From positions 1 to 30,079 of the forward strand of contig NZ_JXTE01000086.1 in NCBI RefSeq assembly GCF_000972385.1: a DNA stretch of 30,079 bases, given 5' to 3'. The notes under the pieces are model-generated. The model did no database searches. It had not been told where the DNA came from and saw only the letters and a list, made by a program, of their open reading frames with translations. Made by a program: the position numbers and the translations under genes. Shown piece after piece: positions 7,388 to 15,667 of this stretch. Positions within the stretch are counted from its first letter, which is position 1, and the number at the start of each line of letters is the position of its first letter. This stretch comes from Streptomyces sp. WM6386. GTDB taxonomy: Bacteria > Actinomycetota > Actinomycetes > Streptomycetales > Streptomycetaceae.

Positions 7388-8212
7388 GTGTCCGACTCCC
7401 GTGTGCCGCGCCGACGGCGTTTCCTCGTCTGCGAACCCAGACACTTCGCCGTGCAGTACGCGATCAATCCCTGGATGCATCCCGACACCCACGTCGACGT
7501 GGACCTGGCCCAGGAACAGTGGCAGGCGTTGATCGGCGCCTACCGCTCCCACGGCCACGCCGTCGACGCCCTGGATCCGGTCCCCGGTCTCCCGGACATG
7601 GTCTTCGCCGCGAACTCGGCGGTCGTCGTCGGCGGCCGTGTCTTCGGCTCACTGTTCCACGCGCCCGAGCGGCGCCCCGAGTCCACGCACTACGACCTGT
7701 GGTTCAAGACGGCGGGCTACGAGGTCCACCGCCCGGCGTCCGTCTGCGAGGGCGAGGGCGATCTCGTCTGGACGGGCCGGTACGTACTGGCCGGCACCGG
7801 CTTCCGGACGACCCGGGAGGCCCACCGCGAGGTACAGGAGTTCTTCGGCCACCCGGTGATCAGCCTGACGCTGGTGGACCCGCACTTCTACCACCTGGAC
7901 ACCGCGCTGTTCGTCCTGGACGACTCCGAGGGCGAGAACAACATCGTGTACTACCCGGAGGCGTTCTCGCCCGGCAGCCGCGAGGTACTCGCACGGCTGT
8001 ACCCCCGCGCGGTGCTCGCGACCCGCAACGACGCGATGGCGTTCGGACTGAACTCGGTGTCCGACGGCCGCCATGTCTTCATCGCACCGCAGGCCGAGGC
8101 GCTGGCCGCGCGCCTCGACGACCACGGCTATGTCCCCGTCCCCGTCGACCTCTCCGAGTTCCACAAGGCCGGCGGCGGCATCAAGTGCTGCACCCAGGAG
8201 ATCCGCTCATGA
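7388..8212 (+). CDS. ddaH: Amidinotransferase-superfamily guanidino hydrolase: annotated-type DDAH, possibly an arginine dihydrolase
   Basis: 274 residues from GTG at 7388, with GGAGG 10 bases upstream. This is the penta-repeat guanidine-modifying fold. Visible catalytic features are EGEGD (121-125), the histidine of YHLDT (H169) and the nucleophilic cysteine in GGGIKCCT (C267, or less likely C268). Members hydrolyse guanidino groups: dimethylargininase gives citrulline and dimethylamine. Several motifs (YAINPWM 25-30, PDMVFAANSA 69-78, FYHLDT) resemble the N-terminal catalytic domain of cyanobacterial ArgZ/AgrE more than animal DDAH. ArgZ/AgrE convert arginine to ornithine, CO2 and two ammonia. 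The ATGA overlap with an ornithine aminotransferase gene makes ornithine the more logical product. The symbol follows usual annotation; the true activity is open. Confidence 0.85.
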   Translation: MSDSRVPRRRRFLVCEPRHFAVQYAINPWMHPDTHVDVDLAQEQWQALIGAYRSHGHAVDALDPVPGLPDMVFAANSAVVVGGRVFGSLFHAPERRPESTHYDLWFKTAGYEVHRPASVCEGEGDLVWTGRYVLAGTGFRTTREAHREVQEFFGHPVISLTLVDPHFYHLDTALFVLDDSEGENNIVYYPEAFSPGSREVLARLYPRAVLATRNDAMAFGLNSVSDGRHVFIAPQAEALAARLDDHGYVPVPVDLSEFHKAGGGIKCCTQEIRS

Positions 8213-9432
8213 CCGCTGCCGTACACACGCGCTCCTCCGCCGATCTGATCAGCGCCGAGGAACCGGTGCTGGCGCACAACTACCACCCCCTGCCCGTGGT
8301 CGTCGCCCACGCCGAGGGCACCTGGGTGGAGGACGTCGAGGGCCGCCGCTACCTGGACATGCTGGCCGGCTACTCGGCCCTCAACTTCGGCCATCGCCAC
8401 CCGGCGCTGATCGAGGCGGCCCACCGCCAGCTGGACCGTCTGACGCTCACCTCGCGGGCCTTCCACAACGACAGGCTGGCCGAGTTCGCCCAGCGCCTGG
8501 CCCAGTTGACGGGTCTCGACATGGTGCTGCCGATGAACACCGGCGCCGAAGCGGTCGAGAGCGCCATCAAGGTGGCGCGCAAGTGGGCGTACGAGGTGAA
8601 GGGTGTCCCCGCGGACCGGGCGACGATCGTGGTGGCCGCGGAGAACTTCCACGGCCGTACGACGACGATCGTGTCGTTCTCCACCGACGAGACGGCCCGC
8701 ACGGGCTTCGGCCCCTTCACCCCCGGTTTCCGGATCGTGCCGTACAACGACCTGGCGGCACTGGAGGCGGCGGTCGACGACACGACCGCGGCGGTGCTCC
8801 TGGAGCCCATCCAGGGCGAGGCGGGGGTCGTGATCCCGGACGAGGGCTACCTCACCGGCGTACGCGAACTGACCCGCCGCAAGGGCTGTCTCTTCATCGC
8901 GGACGAGATCCAGTCCGGTCTCGGCCGCACGGGCCGCACGCTGGCCGTCGAGCACGAGTCGGTCGTCCCGGACATGCTGCTCCTCGGCAAGGCGCTCGGC
9001 GGCGGCATCGTCCCGGTGTCCGCGGTGGTGGCCCGCCGGGATGTGCTGGGCGTGCTGCGACCGGGTGAGCACGGCTCCACGTTCGGCGGCAACCCGCTCG
9101 CGGCCGCGGTCGGCATGGCCGTGGTCGAGCTCCTGGAGACGGGCGAATTCCAGCGCCGGGCCACCGAGTTGGGTGTGGTGCTGCGGGACGGTCTGTCGGA
9201 GCTGGTCGGCAAGGGCGTCCTCGGCTTCCGGGCCCGCGGGCTGTGGGCGGGCGTCGACATCGACCCCGTGTTCGGGACCGGGCGGGAGATCAGTGAACGG
9301 CTGATGCGCGAAGGCGTGTTGGTCAAGGACACCCACGGGTCGACGATCCGGCTGGCGCCGCCGTTGACGATCACGGGGGATGAACTCCGCGGTGCGCTCG
9401 GGGTGTTGGAGAAGGTGCTGACTCGGGACTGA
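8209..9432 (+). CDS. rocD: Ornithine aminotransferase
   Basis: 407 residues, a class III PLP aminotransferase. Ornithine plus 2-oxoglutarate gives glutamate-5-semialdehyde plus glutamate, the step that carries arginine nitrogen and carbon to proline/glutamate metabolism. Visible are the N-terminal NYHPLPVVV (ornithine aminotransferase-type), the cofactor loop NTGAEAVE (110-117), NFHGRT, D232 in ADEIQSGLGRTG and the Schiff-base lysine K261 in LGKALGGGIVP. STFGGNPLA follows. Length is normal for the family (about 400). The ATG overlaps the stop of the upstream hydrolase (ATGA), so the two are translationally coupled. A strong terminator follows. Confidence 0.93.
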   Translation: MTAAVHTRSSADLISAEEPVLAHNYHPLPVVVAHAEGTWVEDVEGRRYLDMLAGYSALNFGHRHPALIEAAHRQLDRLTLTSRAFHNDRLAEFAQRLAQLTGLDMVLPMNTGAEAVESAIKVARKWAYEVKGVPADRATIVVAAENFHGRTTTIVSFSTDETARTGFGPFTPGFRIVPYNDLAALEAAVDDTTAAVLLEPIQGEAGVVIPDEGYLTGVRELTRRKGCLFIADEIQSGLGRTGRTLAVEHESVVPDMLLLGKALGGGIVPVSAVVARRDVLGVLRPGEHGSTFGGNPLAAAVGMAVVELLETGEFQRRATELGVVLRDGLSELVGKGVLGFRARGLWAGVDIDPVFGTGREISERLMREGVLVKDTHGSTIRLAPPLTITGDELRGALGVLEKVLTRD

Positions 9433-9441
9433 GCGCCCGGC

Positions 9442-9496
9442 GACGGGGCCGGCTTCCCGTGACCGTTCCAGGAGGTCACGGGAAGCCGGCCCCGTC
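9442..9496 (+). terminator. Strong hairpin terminator after rocD
   Basis: A perfect 23-bp stem (9442-9464 with 9474-9496) has a 9-base loop and starts 9 bases after the rocD stop. There is no clear T-run, as usual for actinomycete I-shaped terminators. Confidence 0.85.
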
Positions 9497-9660
9497 CTGT
9501 CCGGGGTTGCGGCGTCCGCCCGTCGTCGCACCGTGACGCAAGACCTTCGTCTGCGCCACCCATGCTCGCGAATCCGTCATGCTGAGCGATCCCATTGCCG
9601 CCTACCCGCCAGTAGCACCAGGCTGATCTCGCGGTCGCCTCCCCGCCGTTCGCGACCCAG

Positions 9661-9689
9661 TTCCGCGCGTCCCCGCATACACATAGACT
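9661..9689 (+). promoter_or_regulatory. Possible promoter of the acyltransferase gene
   Basis: TAGACT (9684-9689) matches the common Streptomyces -10 form; TTCCGC (9661-9666) stands 17 bases upstream as a weak -35. The rest of the stretch from 9497 to 9765 holds no gene I can support. Confidence 0.3.
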
Positions 9690-9765
9690 GGCACCCCCAC
9701 GACACGCCGGTTGACCTGCTGGAACGCGGCGGTTGAGCCGATTTGCCGGAGTGAGGAGCGTCCAG

Positions 9766-10491
9766 TTGTTCTACTACCTGCTCAAATACGTGTTGTTGGG
9801 ACCCCTGCTGAGACTGGTCTTCCGGCCCCGGATCGAGGGGCTCGAGCACGTACCGGCGACCGGGGCGGCGATCGTCGCCGGTAATCACCTGTCCTTCGCG
9901 GACCACTTCCTGATGCCGGCGATCCTCAAGCGCCGCATCACCTTCCTCGCGAAGAAGGAGTACTTCACGGGCCCGGGCGTGAAGGGCCGGCTCACCGCGT
10001 TCTTCTTCCGCAGCGCCGGGCAGATCCCCGTCGACCGCACCGGCAAGGAGGCCGGCCAGGCCGCCATCCGTGAGGGTCTCGGTGTGCTGGGCAAGGACGA
10101 GCTGCTCGGGATCTACCCGGAGGGCACGCGGTCGCACGACGGCCGGCTCTACAAGGGCAAGGTCGGTGTCGCGGTGATGGCGCTGAAGGCCGGGGTGCCC
10201 GTCATCCCCTGCGCGATGATCGGCACGTTCGAGGCCCAGCCGCCCGGCAAGGTCATCCCCAACATCCACCCCGTGACCATCCGCTTCGGCGAACCCCTCG
10301 ACTTCTCCCGCTACGAAGGCATGGAGAACGAGAAGGCGATCCTGCGCGCCATCACCGACGAGATCATCTACGCCATCCTCAACCTCTCCGGTCAGGAGTA
10401 CGTCGACGAGTACGCGGCCGTCGCGAAGGCCGCGGAAGCCGCGGAGCGCTCCGAGAAGGAACGCCGGTTCCCGCGGATCCCGCTGCGCTGA
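9766..10491 (+). CDS. PlsC-like 1-acyl-sn-glycerol-3-phosphate acyltransferase
   Basis: 241 residues from TTG at 9766, with GAGGAG 7 bases upstream and the protein then starting with the typical membrane-anchoring FYYLLKYVLLGPLLR. Upstream GTG (9751) and TTG (9733) are in frame but have poorer binding sites. Acyltransferase motifs in order are NHLSFAD (H41, D46), a second block around GQIPVDRTG, EGTRS (119-123) and VPVIPCAMIGT. The family transfers an acyl chain to lysophosphatidic acid or a similar acceptor at the inner membrane. Actinomycetes carry several such paralogues, so the exact acceptor is unknown. The C-terminal 35 residues are Ala/Glu-rich. The gene stands alone between two transcription units. 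Confidence 0.85.
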   Translation: MFYYLLKYVLLGPLLRLVFRPRIEGLEHVPATGAAIVAGNHLSFADHFLMPAILKRRITFLAKKEYFTGPGVKGRLTAFFFRSAGQIPVDRTGKEAGQAAIREGLGVLGKDELLGIYPEGTRSHDGRLYKGKVGVAVMALKAGVPVIPCAMIGTFEAQPPGKVIPNIHPVTIRFGEPLDFSRYEGMENEKAILRAITDEIIYAILNLSGQEYVDEYAAVAKAAEAAERSEKERRFPRIPLR

Positions 10492-10538
10492 CCTCTGCTG
10501 TCGGCAGAAGGCCCTGGGACGCCCCGAGTCGACCGTCG

Positions 10539-10544
10539 TACTGT
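10539..10544 (+). promoter_or_regulatory. -10 element TACTGT, leaderless start of the epimerase gene
   Basis: TACTGT ends 6 bases before the ATG at 10551, with no Shine-Dalgarno sequence between. This is the same geometry as for the Lrp gene in this window. Confidence 0.4.
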
Positions 10545-10550
10545 CGCCGT

Positions 10551-11579
10551 ATGACGCGACGTGCTGTGGTGATCGGGGCGACCGGGCAGATCGGCCGGGC
10601 GGCGGTGGGTGCGCTGGCCCGCGACGGGTGGGAGGTGGCCGCCGTCTCCAGGGGCGGCGGGCGGGACGAGGGCTGGCCCGGGGACGTGCGGGTCGCCCGT
10701 GCAGATCGTGAGGACGACGCCGCGCTCGCGGGCGCGGTGGGTGACGGGTGCGATGTGCTGGTCGACATGGTGGCCTACGGGGCCGCGCACGCACGGCAGT
10801 TGACCGGCCTCGCCGATCGCGTCGGGTCCGCCGTCGTCATCTCCAGCGTGTCGGTGTACGAGGACGACAAGGGCCGTAACTTCGACACCCAGGACGAGCC
10901 GGACGGCTTCCCCGAGTACCCGGTGTGGATCACCGAGGACCAGCGGACCATTCAGCCGGGGGACGTGTCGTACAGCACCCGCAAGGCCGCGTTGGAGCGC
11001 GAACTCCTGGCTGCAGGTGCCCGGTTGCCGACCACGATGCTGCGCGCCGGGGCCATCCACGGGCCGTACTGCGGGACACCCCGCGAGCTGTACTTCGTCA
11101 AACGCAACCTCGACGGGCGGACTCGGCGCGTCCTCGCCTACGGCGGCAGGAGCCGTTTCCACCCGGCGAGCGTCCTCAACATCGCGGAACTGATCCGGCT
11201 GGCCGCCGCGCAGCCGGGCACCCGCGTCCTCAACGCCGTCGACCCCGACGCGCCGACGGTGGCGGAGATCGCCGGGGCCATCGACACGGTGATGGGGGTG
11301 GAACGGGAGGACGTGCTCGTGGAGGGGCCGCCGCCGGCCCCCACGGTCGGGGTCACCCCGTGGTCGGCGCCCGTACCCGTCGTCTGCGACATGGGCGCCG
11401 CCGAGCGGGAGTTGGGCTACCGGGCGGTAGCCGGGTACGCCGAGACGCTGCCCGACACCGTCGCCTGGATCGAGCGGCAGCTGGCCGGGCGGGACTGGCG
11501 GGAGGCGTACCCGAAGATGCTCCGGTCCTACGGCGACCTCTTCGACTACGCGGCGGAGGACGCCTGGTTCACGGCATGA
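10551..11579 (+). CDS. NAD(P)-dependent epimerase/reductase (extended SDR-like)
   Basis: 342 residues. A Rossmann fold begins at residue 4 with VVIGATGQIGR (glycine motif G9-x-x-G12-x-x-G15). DMVAYG follows the fourth strand, VISSVSVY holds a possible catalytic serine, and YSTRKAALE gives the YxxxK pair of the short-chain dehydrogenase superfamily. The chain then has a substrate-binding half with FHPASVLNIAELIR, as in sugar-nucleotide epimerases and isoflavone-reductase-like proteins. The substrate cannot be told. The C-terminal 60 residues end in a segment rich in aromatic and acidic residues. It is monocistronic, preceded by a probable leaderless promoter and followed by a hairpin shared with the convergent peptidase gene. 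Confidence 0.8.
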   Translation: MTRRAVVIGATGQIGRAAVGALARDGWEVAAVSRGGGRDEGWPGDVRVARADREDDAALAGAVGDGCDVLVDMVAYGAAHARQLTGLADRVGSAVVISSVSVYEDDKGRNFDTQDEPDGFPEYPVWITEDQRTIQPGDVSYSTRKAALERELLAAGARLPTTMLRAGAIHGPYCGTPRELYFVKRNLDGRTRRVLAYGGRSRFHPASVLNIAELIRLAAAQPGTRVLNAVDPDAPTVAEIAGAIDTVMGVEREDVLVEGPPPAPTVGVTPWSAPVPVVCDMGAAERELGYRAVAGYAETLPDTVAWIERQLAGRDWREAYPKMLRSYGDLFDYAAEDAWFTA

Positions 11580-11581
11580 AG

Positions 11582-11610
11582 GAGGGGCGGCCCGACCGGG
11601 GCCGCCCCTC
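11582..11610. terminator. Bidirectional hairpin between convergent genes
   Basis: A perfect 12-bp GC-rich stem (11582-11593 with 11599-11610) and 5-base loop lie in the 36-base gap between the epimerase stop and the peptidase stop. Confidence 0.8.
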
Positions 11611-11615
11611 GGGTG

Positions 11616-13217
11616 TTACGGCTTCGGCGTCGCGTGCGGTCCGCACGTGACGTCGGAGGCGTCCAGCTTGCCGCTGAGCAGGTAGGAGTCCACCCGCTCG
11701 TTGATGCACGGGTTGACCAGGCTGGTCACGCCGTGGGAGCCGGCGTTCTTCTCGGTGATCAGGCGGGAGCCCTTGAACCGCTTGTGCAGCTCGACCGCAC
11801 CGCCGTACGGGGTCGCCGCGTCACGCTCGGACTGGACGATCAGTACACCGGGCAGTCCCTTGCCGGTCCTGACGTCCACCGGGGTCTGCTGCTTGACCGG
11901 CCAGGTCGCGCAGGGCAGGTTCATCCAGGCGTTGGCCCAGGTGAGGAACGGGTAGTCCTTGTGCAGCCGGGTGTTGTCGCGGTCCCACTTCTTCCAGCTG
12001 GTGGGCCACTTGGCGTCCGTGCACTCGACGGCCGTGTAGACGGCGTTGCCGTTCTCGGAGGTCGCGTTGCCCGCCGTGTCGGACAGGTCGGGCGCGGCCG
12101 CGTCGACAAGTGCCTGGGTGTCACCGGCGAAGTACTTGCTGAACACGGTGGCGACCGGGATCCACGAGGAGTCGTAGTACGGCGCGCCCTGGAAGAAGCC
12201 GATCAGCTCGGCCGGGCCGACGACCCCGCCGATGGGGTTCCTCTTGGCGGTGGCGCGCAGTTCGAGCCACTTCGCCTGCACCGCGGCACGGGTGGTGCCG
12301 AGGTGGAAGGCGGCGTCGTTGGCGGCGACCCAGTCCTGCCAGTCCTTCCAGCGCATCTCGAAGGCGACGTCCTGGTCGAGGTTGGCCTCGTACCAGATCT
12401 TCTCCCGCGACGGGCTGACGACGCTGTCGACGACCATACGGCGGACATGGCCCGGGAACAGCGTGCCGTAGACGGCGCCGAGGTAGGTGCCGTAGGAGAC
12501 GCCGAGGTAGTTGAGCTTCTTCTCGCCGAGCGCGGCGCGGATGACGTCCAGGTCGCGCGCGGTGTTCGGCGTGGTCATGTGCGGCAGCATCTCGCCGCTG
12601 CGCTCGGCACAGCCCTCCGCGTACTCACGGGCGAGCTTGCGCTGGGCGAGCTTGTCGGCCTCGGAGTCGGGCACCGGGTCCGCCTTGGGCGCCTTCACGA
12701 ACTCCTGCGGGTCGACGCAGGAGATGGGCGCCGAATGGCCCACGCCGCGCGGGTCGAAGCCCACGAAGTCGTACGCCTTGGAGGTGTTGACCCACACGGG
12801 GGCCTTGGTGGTGACCCGGCGCGGGAAGCGCAGGCCGGAACCGCCGGGACCGCCCGGGTTGTAGATGAGCGCGCCCTGGCGCTCGGCCTTGGTCCCGGTG
12901 TTGCCGATCCGGTCGACGGCGAGCTTGATCTGCTTGCCGCCCGGCTTCGCGTAGTCCAGCGGCACGCTGACCCAGCCGCACTGGATCGGCTTCTCGAGCC
13001 CCCAGTCGGCGGGACAGTCCTGCCAGTCGATCCCGGCCTTCTCGGCGCGGGCGGCGGCGATGGCGGCGCCGCGGGCCTCACGGTCCTGGCCGTGGCGGCC
13101 GACCGAACTCGCGCTGGCGGTAGGGGCCGTGACGGCCCCCGCTATCAGGGTCGCCGTGACGAGCACTCCGGCCGAGCCGAACGCCGCGGCCCGCCTTGTC
13201 GATCTGTGGTGCCTCAA
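11616..13217 (-). CDS. tap: Secreted tripeptidyl aminopeptidase
   Basis: 533 residues from TTG at 13217, with GGGGAG 6 bases upstream. An N-terminal signal peptide has Arg/His residues, a hydrophobic core about 12-30 and a cut near ASA-S at 34-38. The alpha/beta-hydrolase fold has an oxyanion-region motif NPGGPGGSG (120-128), the nucleophile elbow GVSYGTYLG (S241), the acid D466 in SERDAATP and H495 in GSHGV. This is the mature form and length of Streptomyces Tap and its Slp relatives, mycelium-associated exopeptidases that remove tripeptides from protein N-termini. It provides peptides for growth and is a known nuisance protease in secreted protein production. It is convergent with the epimerase and lies before the urease genes in the same direction. 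The gap to ureD's end is 113 bases. Confidence 0.9.
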   Translation of the reverse strand: MRHHRSTRRAAAFGSAGVLVTATLIAGAVTAPTASASSVGRHGQDREARGAAIAAARAEKAGIDWQDCPADWGLEKPIQCGWVSVPLDYAKPGGKQIKLAVDRIGNTGTKAERQGALIYNPGGPGGSGLRFPRRVTTKAPVWVNTSKAYDFVGFDPRGVGHSAPISCVDPQEFVKAPKADPVPDSEADKLAQRKLAREYAEGCAERSGEMLPHMTTPNTARDLDVIRAALGEKKLNYLGVSYGTYLGAVYGTLFPGHVRRMVVDSVVSPSREKIWYEANLDQDVAFEMRWKDWQDWVAANDAAFHLGTTRAAVQAKWLELRATAKRNPIGGVVGPAELIGFFQGAPYYDSSWIPVATVFSKYFAGDTQALVDAAAPDLSDTAGNATSENGNAVYTAVECTDAKWPTSWKKWDRDNTRLHKDYPFLTWANAWMNLPCATWPVKQQTPVDVRTGKGLPGVLIVQSERDAATPYGGAVELHKRFKGSRLITEKNAGSHGVTSLVNPCINERVDSYLLSGKLDASDVTCGPHATPKP

Positions 13218-13330
13218 CTGGAACTCCCCTATGTCGTTGATGACAAGGGGATCCTCGCGGCTGTGCGCTGCCTGAGAACAGGGGTGGTCGCCTCTTCTTT
13301 ACCAATCCGATAAACGGAGAGGGGCGTTCG

Positions 13331-14104
13331 CTACCCGAGCGAGGCCAGCGCCTCGTCCAGGACCCTGCGCAGCCGCAGCGCGTCCGGCGCCACGGCACTC
13401 ACCAGAACGGCCGGCCCGGCGAGCGGCATGACCACGGCACCGTCCCCGAGCACGCGCGCGGCGACCGGCTCCGCGGCGAACTCCGGCCGTACGAGGACCA
13501 GTTGCCCCACGGCCCGATGTCCCGCCAGCACGGCGGGACCGTCCCAGCCGGCCGGCGCCCCGGGCCCGCAGGCCAACTCCTGGTCGAGGACGGTACGCCC
13601 GGCCACACACAGGGTGAGACGGCTGGTGAGCCGACCGGGTTGCTCGGCGGCACGCCCCAGTACCTGCTCCTCACGCAGGACGAGCCGCCCGGTCGCCGCC
13701 ACGTCGGCCCGTGTGGTGACGTACAGCTCGCTGCCCTGCGCGGAGATCAACTGCTCCGGCAGCCAGTGCAGTTCACCCCGGTCGGCGACGGTGAGCCGTA
13801 CGTCGTACCGGGACTCCCCCTTGGCCTGTCCCGGCAGGGCGATGGTGGCGGCGGCCGACCCGACCCGCAGCCGGGCCCCGTCCGCCACATCGGCCTCGAC
13901 GGTGAAGTGATCCCCGCCTAGCGGCCCGCTCATCGCACCGACGAGCATGACCCGCGCCTCGTCGGCACTCCCCCTGGTCCGCCGCAACGCCAGCGGCCCG
14001 TCGCCCTCCAGCACCGGCAGCGACGTACCACCGCGTCCGTCGTCCCGCGCCCCGATCCGCGCGGTGGCCCTCACGCCCGCCACACCCGTCACGCCCACCG
14101 TCAC
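13331..14104 (-). CDS. ureD: Urease accessory protein UreD (UreH)
   Basis: 257 residues from a GTG at 14104 that overlaps the ureG stop (GTGA). UreD-type features include [32 protein letters not shown] strands, with the LHWLPEQLI motif near the middle of the protein. It forms the UreD-UreF-UreG complex that delivers nickel and CO2 to apo-urease. Last gene of the ureABC-F-G-D set. The frame extends upstream into ureG without a better ribosome binding site. Actinomycete UreD proteins are diverged; here the neighbours secure the call. Confidence 0.85.
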   Translation of the reverse strand: MTVGVTGVAGVRATARIGARDDGRGGTSLPVLEGDGPLALRRTRGSADEARVMLVGAMSGPLGGDHFTVEADVADGARLRVGSAAATIALPGQAKGESRYDVRLTVADRGELHWLPEQLISAQGSELYVTTRADVAATGRLVLREEQVLGRAAEQPGRLTSRLTLCVAGRTVLDQELACGPGAPAGWDGPAVLAGHRAVGQLVLVRPEFAAEPVAARVLGDGAVVMPLAGPAVLVSAVAPDALRLRRVLDEALASLG

Positions 14105-14778
14105 GCCGTCCACGCGGCCAGCTGCGCACGCACCCACGCGGCGACGTCCGCCACCCCGGCCTCGCTCCTGAGCGACTGGAAGACGACCGGCAGTGCGGCC
14201 CGCTGCGCCTTGGCGTCCGCCGCCATCCGCGCGAGATCCGAGCCGACGTAGGGGGCGAGGTCGGTCTTGTTGACGATGAGGAGATCGGCGGTGGTCACAC
14301 CGGGGCCGCCCTTGCGCGGGATGTCGTCCCCGCCGGCCACGTCGATCACGAAGATCTGCGCGTCGACGAGCCCTTTGGAGAAGGTCGCGGTGAGGTTGTC
14401 ACCGCCGCTCTCCACCAGCACGAGATCCAACGGCCCGATCTCGTCCTCCAGATCCTCCACCGCTTCCAGGTTCGCCGAGATGTCGTCCCGGATCGCGGTG
14501 TGCGGACAGGCCCCCGTCTCCACGGCGGTGATCCGCTCGGGCGGCAGCACGGCCTCACGCAGCAGGAACTCGGCGTCCTCGCGGGTGTATATGTCATTGG
14601 TGACGACCGCGAGGGACAACTCGTCACGCAGGACACGGCAGAGCGCGGCGACGGTGGCGGTCTTGCCCGATCCGACGGGCCCGCCGAGCCCGATACGCAG
14701 AGCACGCCGCGAGCCGTCGGGACGGTGCGCGTCCGCGCTGAGGGCGGCGGGGCCGTCGTGGTGGTGGTCGAGGTGCAT
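14101..14778 (-). CDS. ureG: Urease accessory GTPase UreG
   Basis: 225 residues. A SIMIBI-class GTPase: P-loop GPVGSGKT (33-40), [13 protein letters not shown], the metal-binding [13 protein letters not shown] (Cys-Pro-His), VESGGDN and the base-recognition motif VNKTDLA. It hydrolyses GTP to drive nickel insertion into urease. The N-terminus starts MHLDHHHDG and so carries a small histidine cluster; no ureE gene (the usual nickel metallochaperone) is present in this cluster, and such His-rich ends may store nickel. The gene is separated from ureF by 214 bases containing a dispersed repeat, while every other junction in the cluster is close or overlapping. It overlaps ureD by 4 bases. Confidence 0.95.
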   Translation of the reverse strand: MHLDHHHDGPAALSADAHRPDGSRRALRIGLGGPVGSGKTATVAALCRVLRDELSLAVVTNDIYTREDAEFLLREAVLPPERITAVETGACPHTAIRDDISANLEAVEDLEDEIGPLDLVLVESGGDNLTATFSKGLVDAQIFVIDVAGGDDIPRKGGPGVTTADLLIVNKTDLAPYVGSDLARMAADAKAQRAALPVVFQSLRSEAGVADVAAWVRAQLAAWTA

Positions 14779-14854
14779 GTACGGCTCCTACACGTAGTGG
14801 TCGGGTGCGGGTTCGTGGGGGCTGGTCGCGCCCCTGGGTGGGTGACCTCGACGG

Positions 14855-14957
14855 CGCCTCATCAGCCCGTCCGGCGTTTGAGGACGAGGCCCTTCGGGCC
14901 GATCGGGGTCTGGGGCGGAGCCCCAGCGGGGTCGAAGGGGCGGAGCCCCTGGGGATG
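14855..14957. repeat. Dispersed Streptomyces-type palindromic intergenic repeat inside the urease cluster
   Basis: The block begins GCCTCATCAGCCCGTCCGGC and continues through GTTTGAGGACGAGGCC. It has a CCCTTCGGG hairpin and two small hairpins with GGA loops: CTGGGGC/GCCCCAG (14910-14926) and AGGGGC/GCCCCT (14936-14950). I recognise this wording as a repeat seen between many Streptomyces genes. It fills most of the 214-base ureF-ureG gap, where a transcription attenuator or processing site would lower ureG-ureD expression. Confidence 0.7.
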
Positions 14958-14992
14958 GGAACGGGTAAGGGCGGCGGGGGCGATCAAACCCG

Positions 14993-15667
14993 CTACGACG
15001 CGAACAGCCGCACAGGCCAAGCCGCATGCAACTCCGCCGAGATCTCCAGCAACGGAGCCGAAGCCGCGGGCAGGGCACCGACACCTTCACCCCGCACCCT
15101 GCGACCCGCTTCCACCGCCCGATCCGCGACACGGTCCAGCTCCGGCGCCAACCGGGCCAACACCCCCGTCGCATCGAACGGATCGAGACTCAGCAACCGC
15201 ACCGTCGCCGAAGCCGGCCCACTCACACTCTCGTAAGCCGCGCAGTACGCGGCATCGACCGCATCGAGCCCCGCCGCCCGAGCCGTGACCCCGAGCACCA
15301 CCGGCTGATGCGCCCCCTTGGGGAACTCCCGTGCCAGGGCGTCGAGTTCACCCGACGGCCAGGTGGCCCGCGCGGCCCGCATCAACTGCCGCCCCAGCTT
15401 TCGCGCGGCGACCCGCAGCGCGGGCGACGGCGTACGCGCATCCGCGGCCGCGTCCAACTCCACGGGATCCACCCCGAGTACGGCCGCGGCGGCCAGCGAC
15501 GCGGAGACCAGCCCCGCCGTCTGCAACCGCCCCCGGCAGAACGCCTCCAGGCTCGCCGCCCCGGTGATCCGCCCGCCCTTGACGGCCGCCTCGGCCCCGC
15601 CGGAGTGTGCGTGCCCCCCGGCGGGAAAGCGGCCGTCGGCCAGAACGAGAAGTGCTCCCCTGGACAT
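14993..15667 (-). CDS. ureF: Urease accessory protein UreF
   Basis: 224 residues, all-helical. The start [20 protein letters not shown] is typical of UreF, with the FPAGGHAHSGG motif. It acts as the GTPase regulator and scaffold in the UreD-F-G complex. Its ATG overlaps the ureC stop by one base (TGATG), giving tight translational coupling. The TAG stop lies at 14993-14995, after which a repeat-containing gap separates it from ureG. Confidence 0.9.
   Translation of the reverse strand: MSRGALLVLADGRFPAGGHAHSGGAEAAVKGGRITGAASLEAFCRGRLQTAGLVSASLAAAAVLGVDPVELDAAADARTPSPALRVAARKLGRQLMRAARATWPSGELDALAREFPKGAHQPVVLGVTARAAGLDAVDAAYCAAYESVSGPASATVRLLSLDPFDATGVLARLAPELDRVADRAVEAGRRVRGEGVGALPAASAPLLEISAELHAAWPVRLFAS

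Noticed and set aside
9533..9736. Possible 67-codon gene between rocD and the acyltransferase
   Set aside because: No ribosome binding site, Arg/Pro/Ser-rich, overlaps a probable promoter and shows no family signature.
11613..13313. 566-codon plus-strand open frame opposite the aminopeptidase
   Set aside because: Shadow frame: Val/Gly/Arg/Asp-biased sequence with no motif, opposite a gene with signal peptide and catalytic triad.
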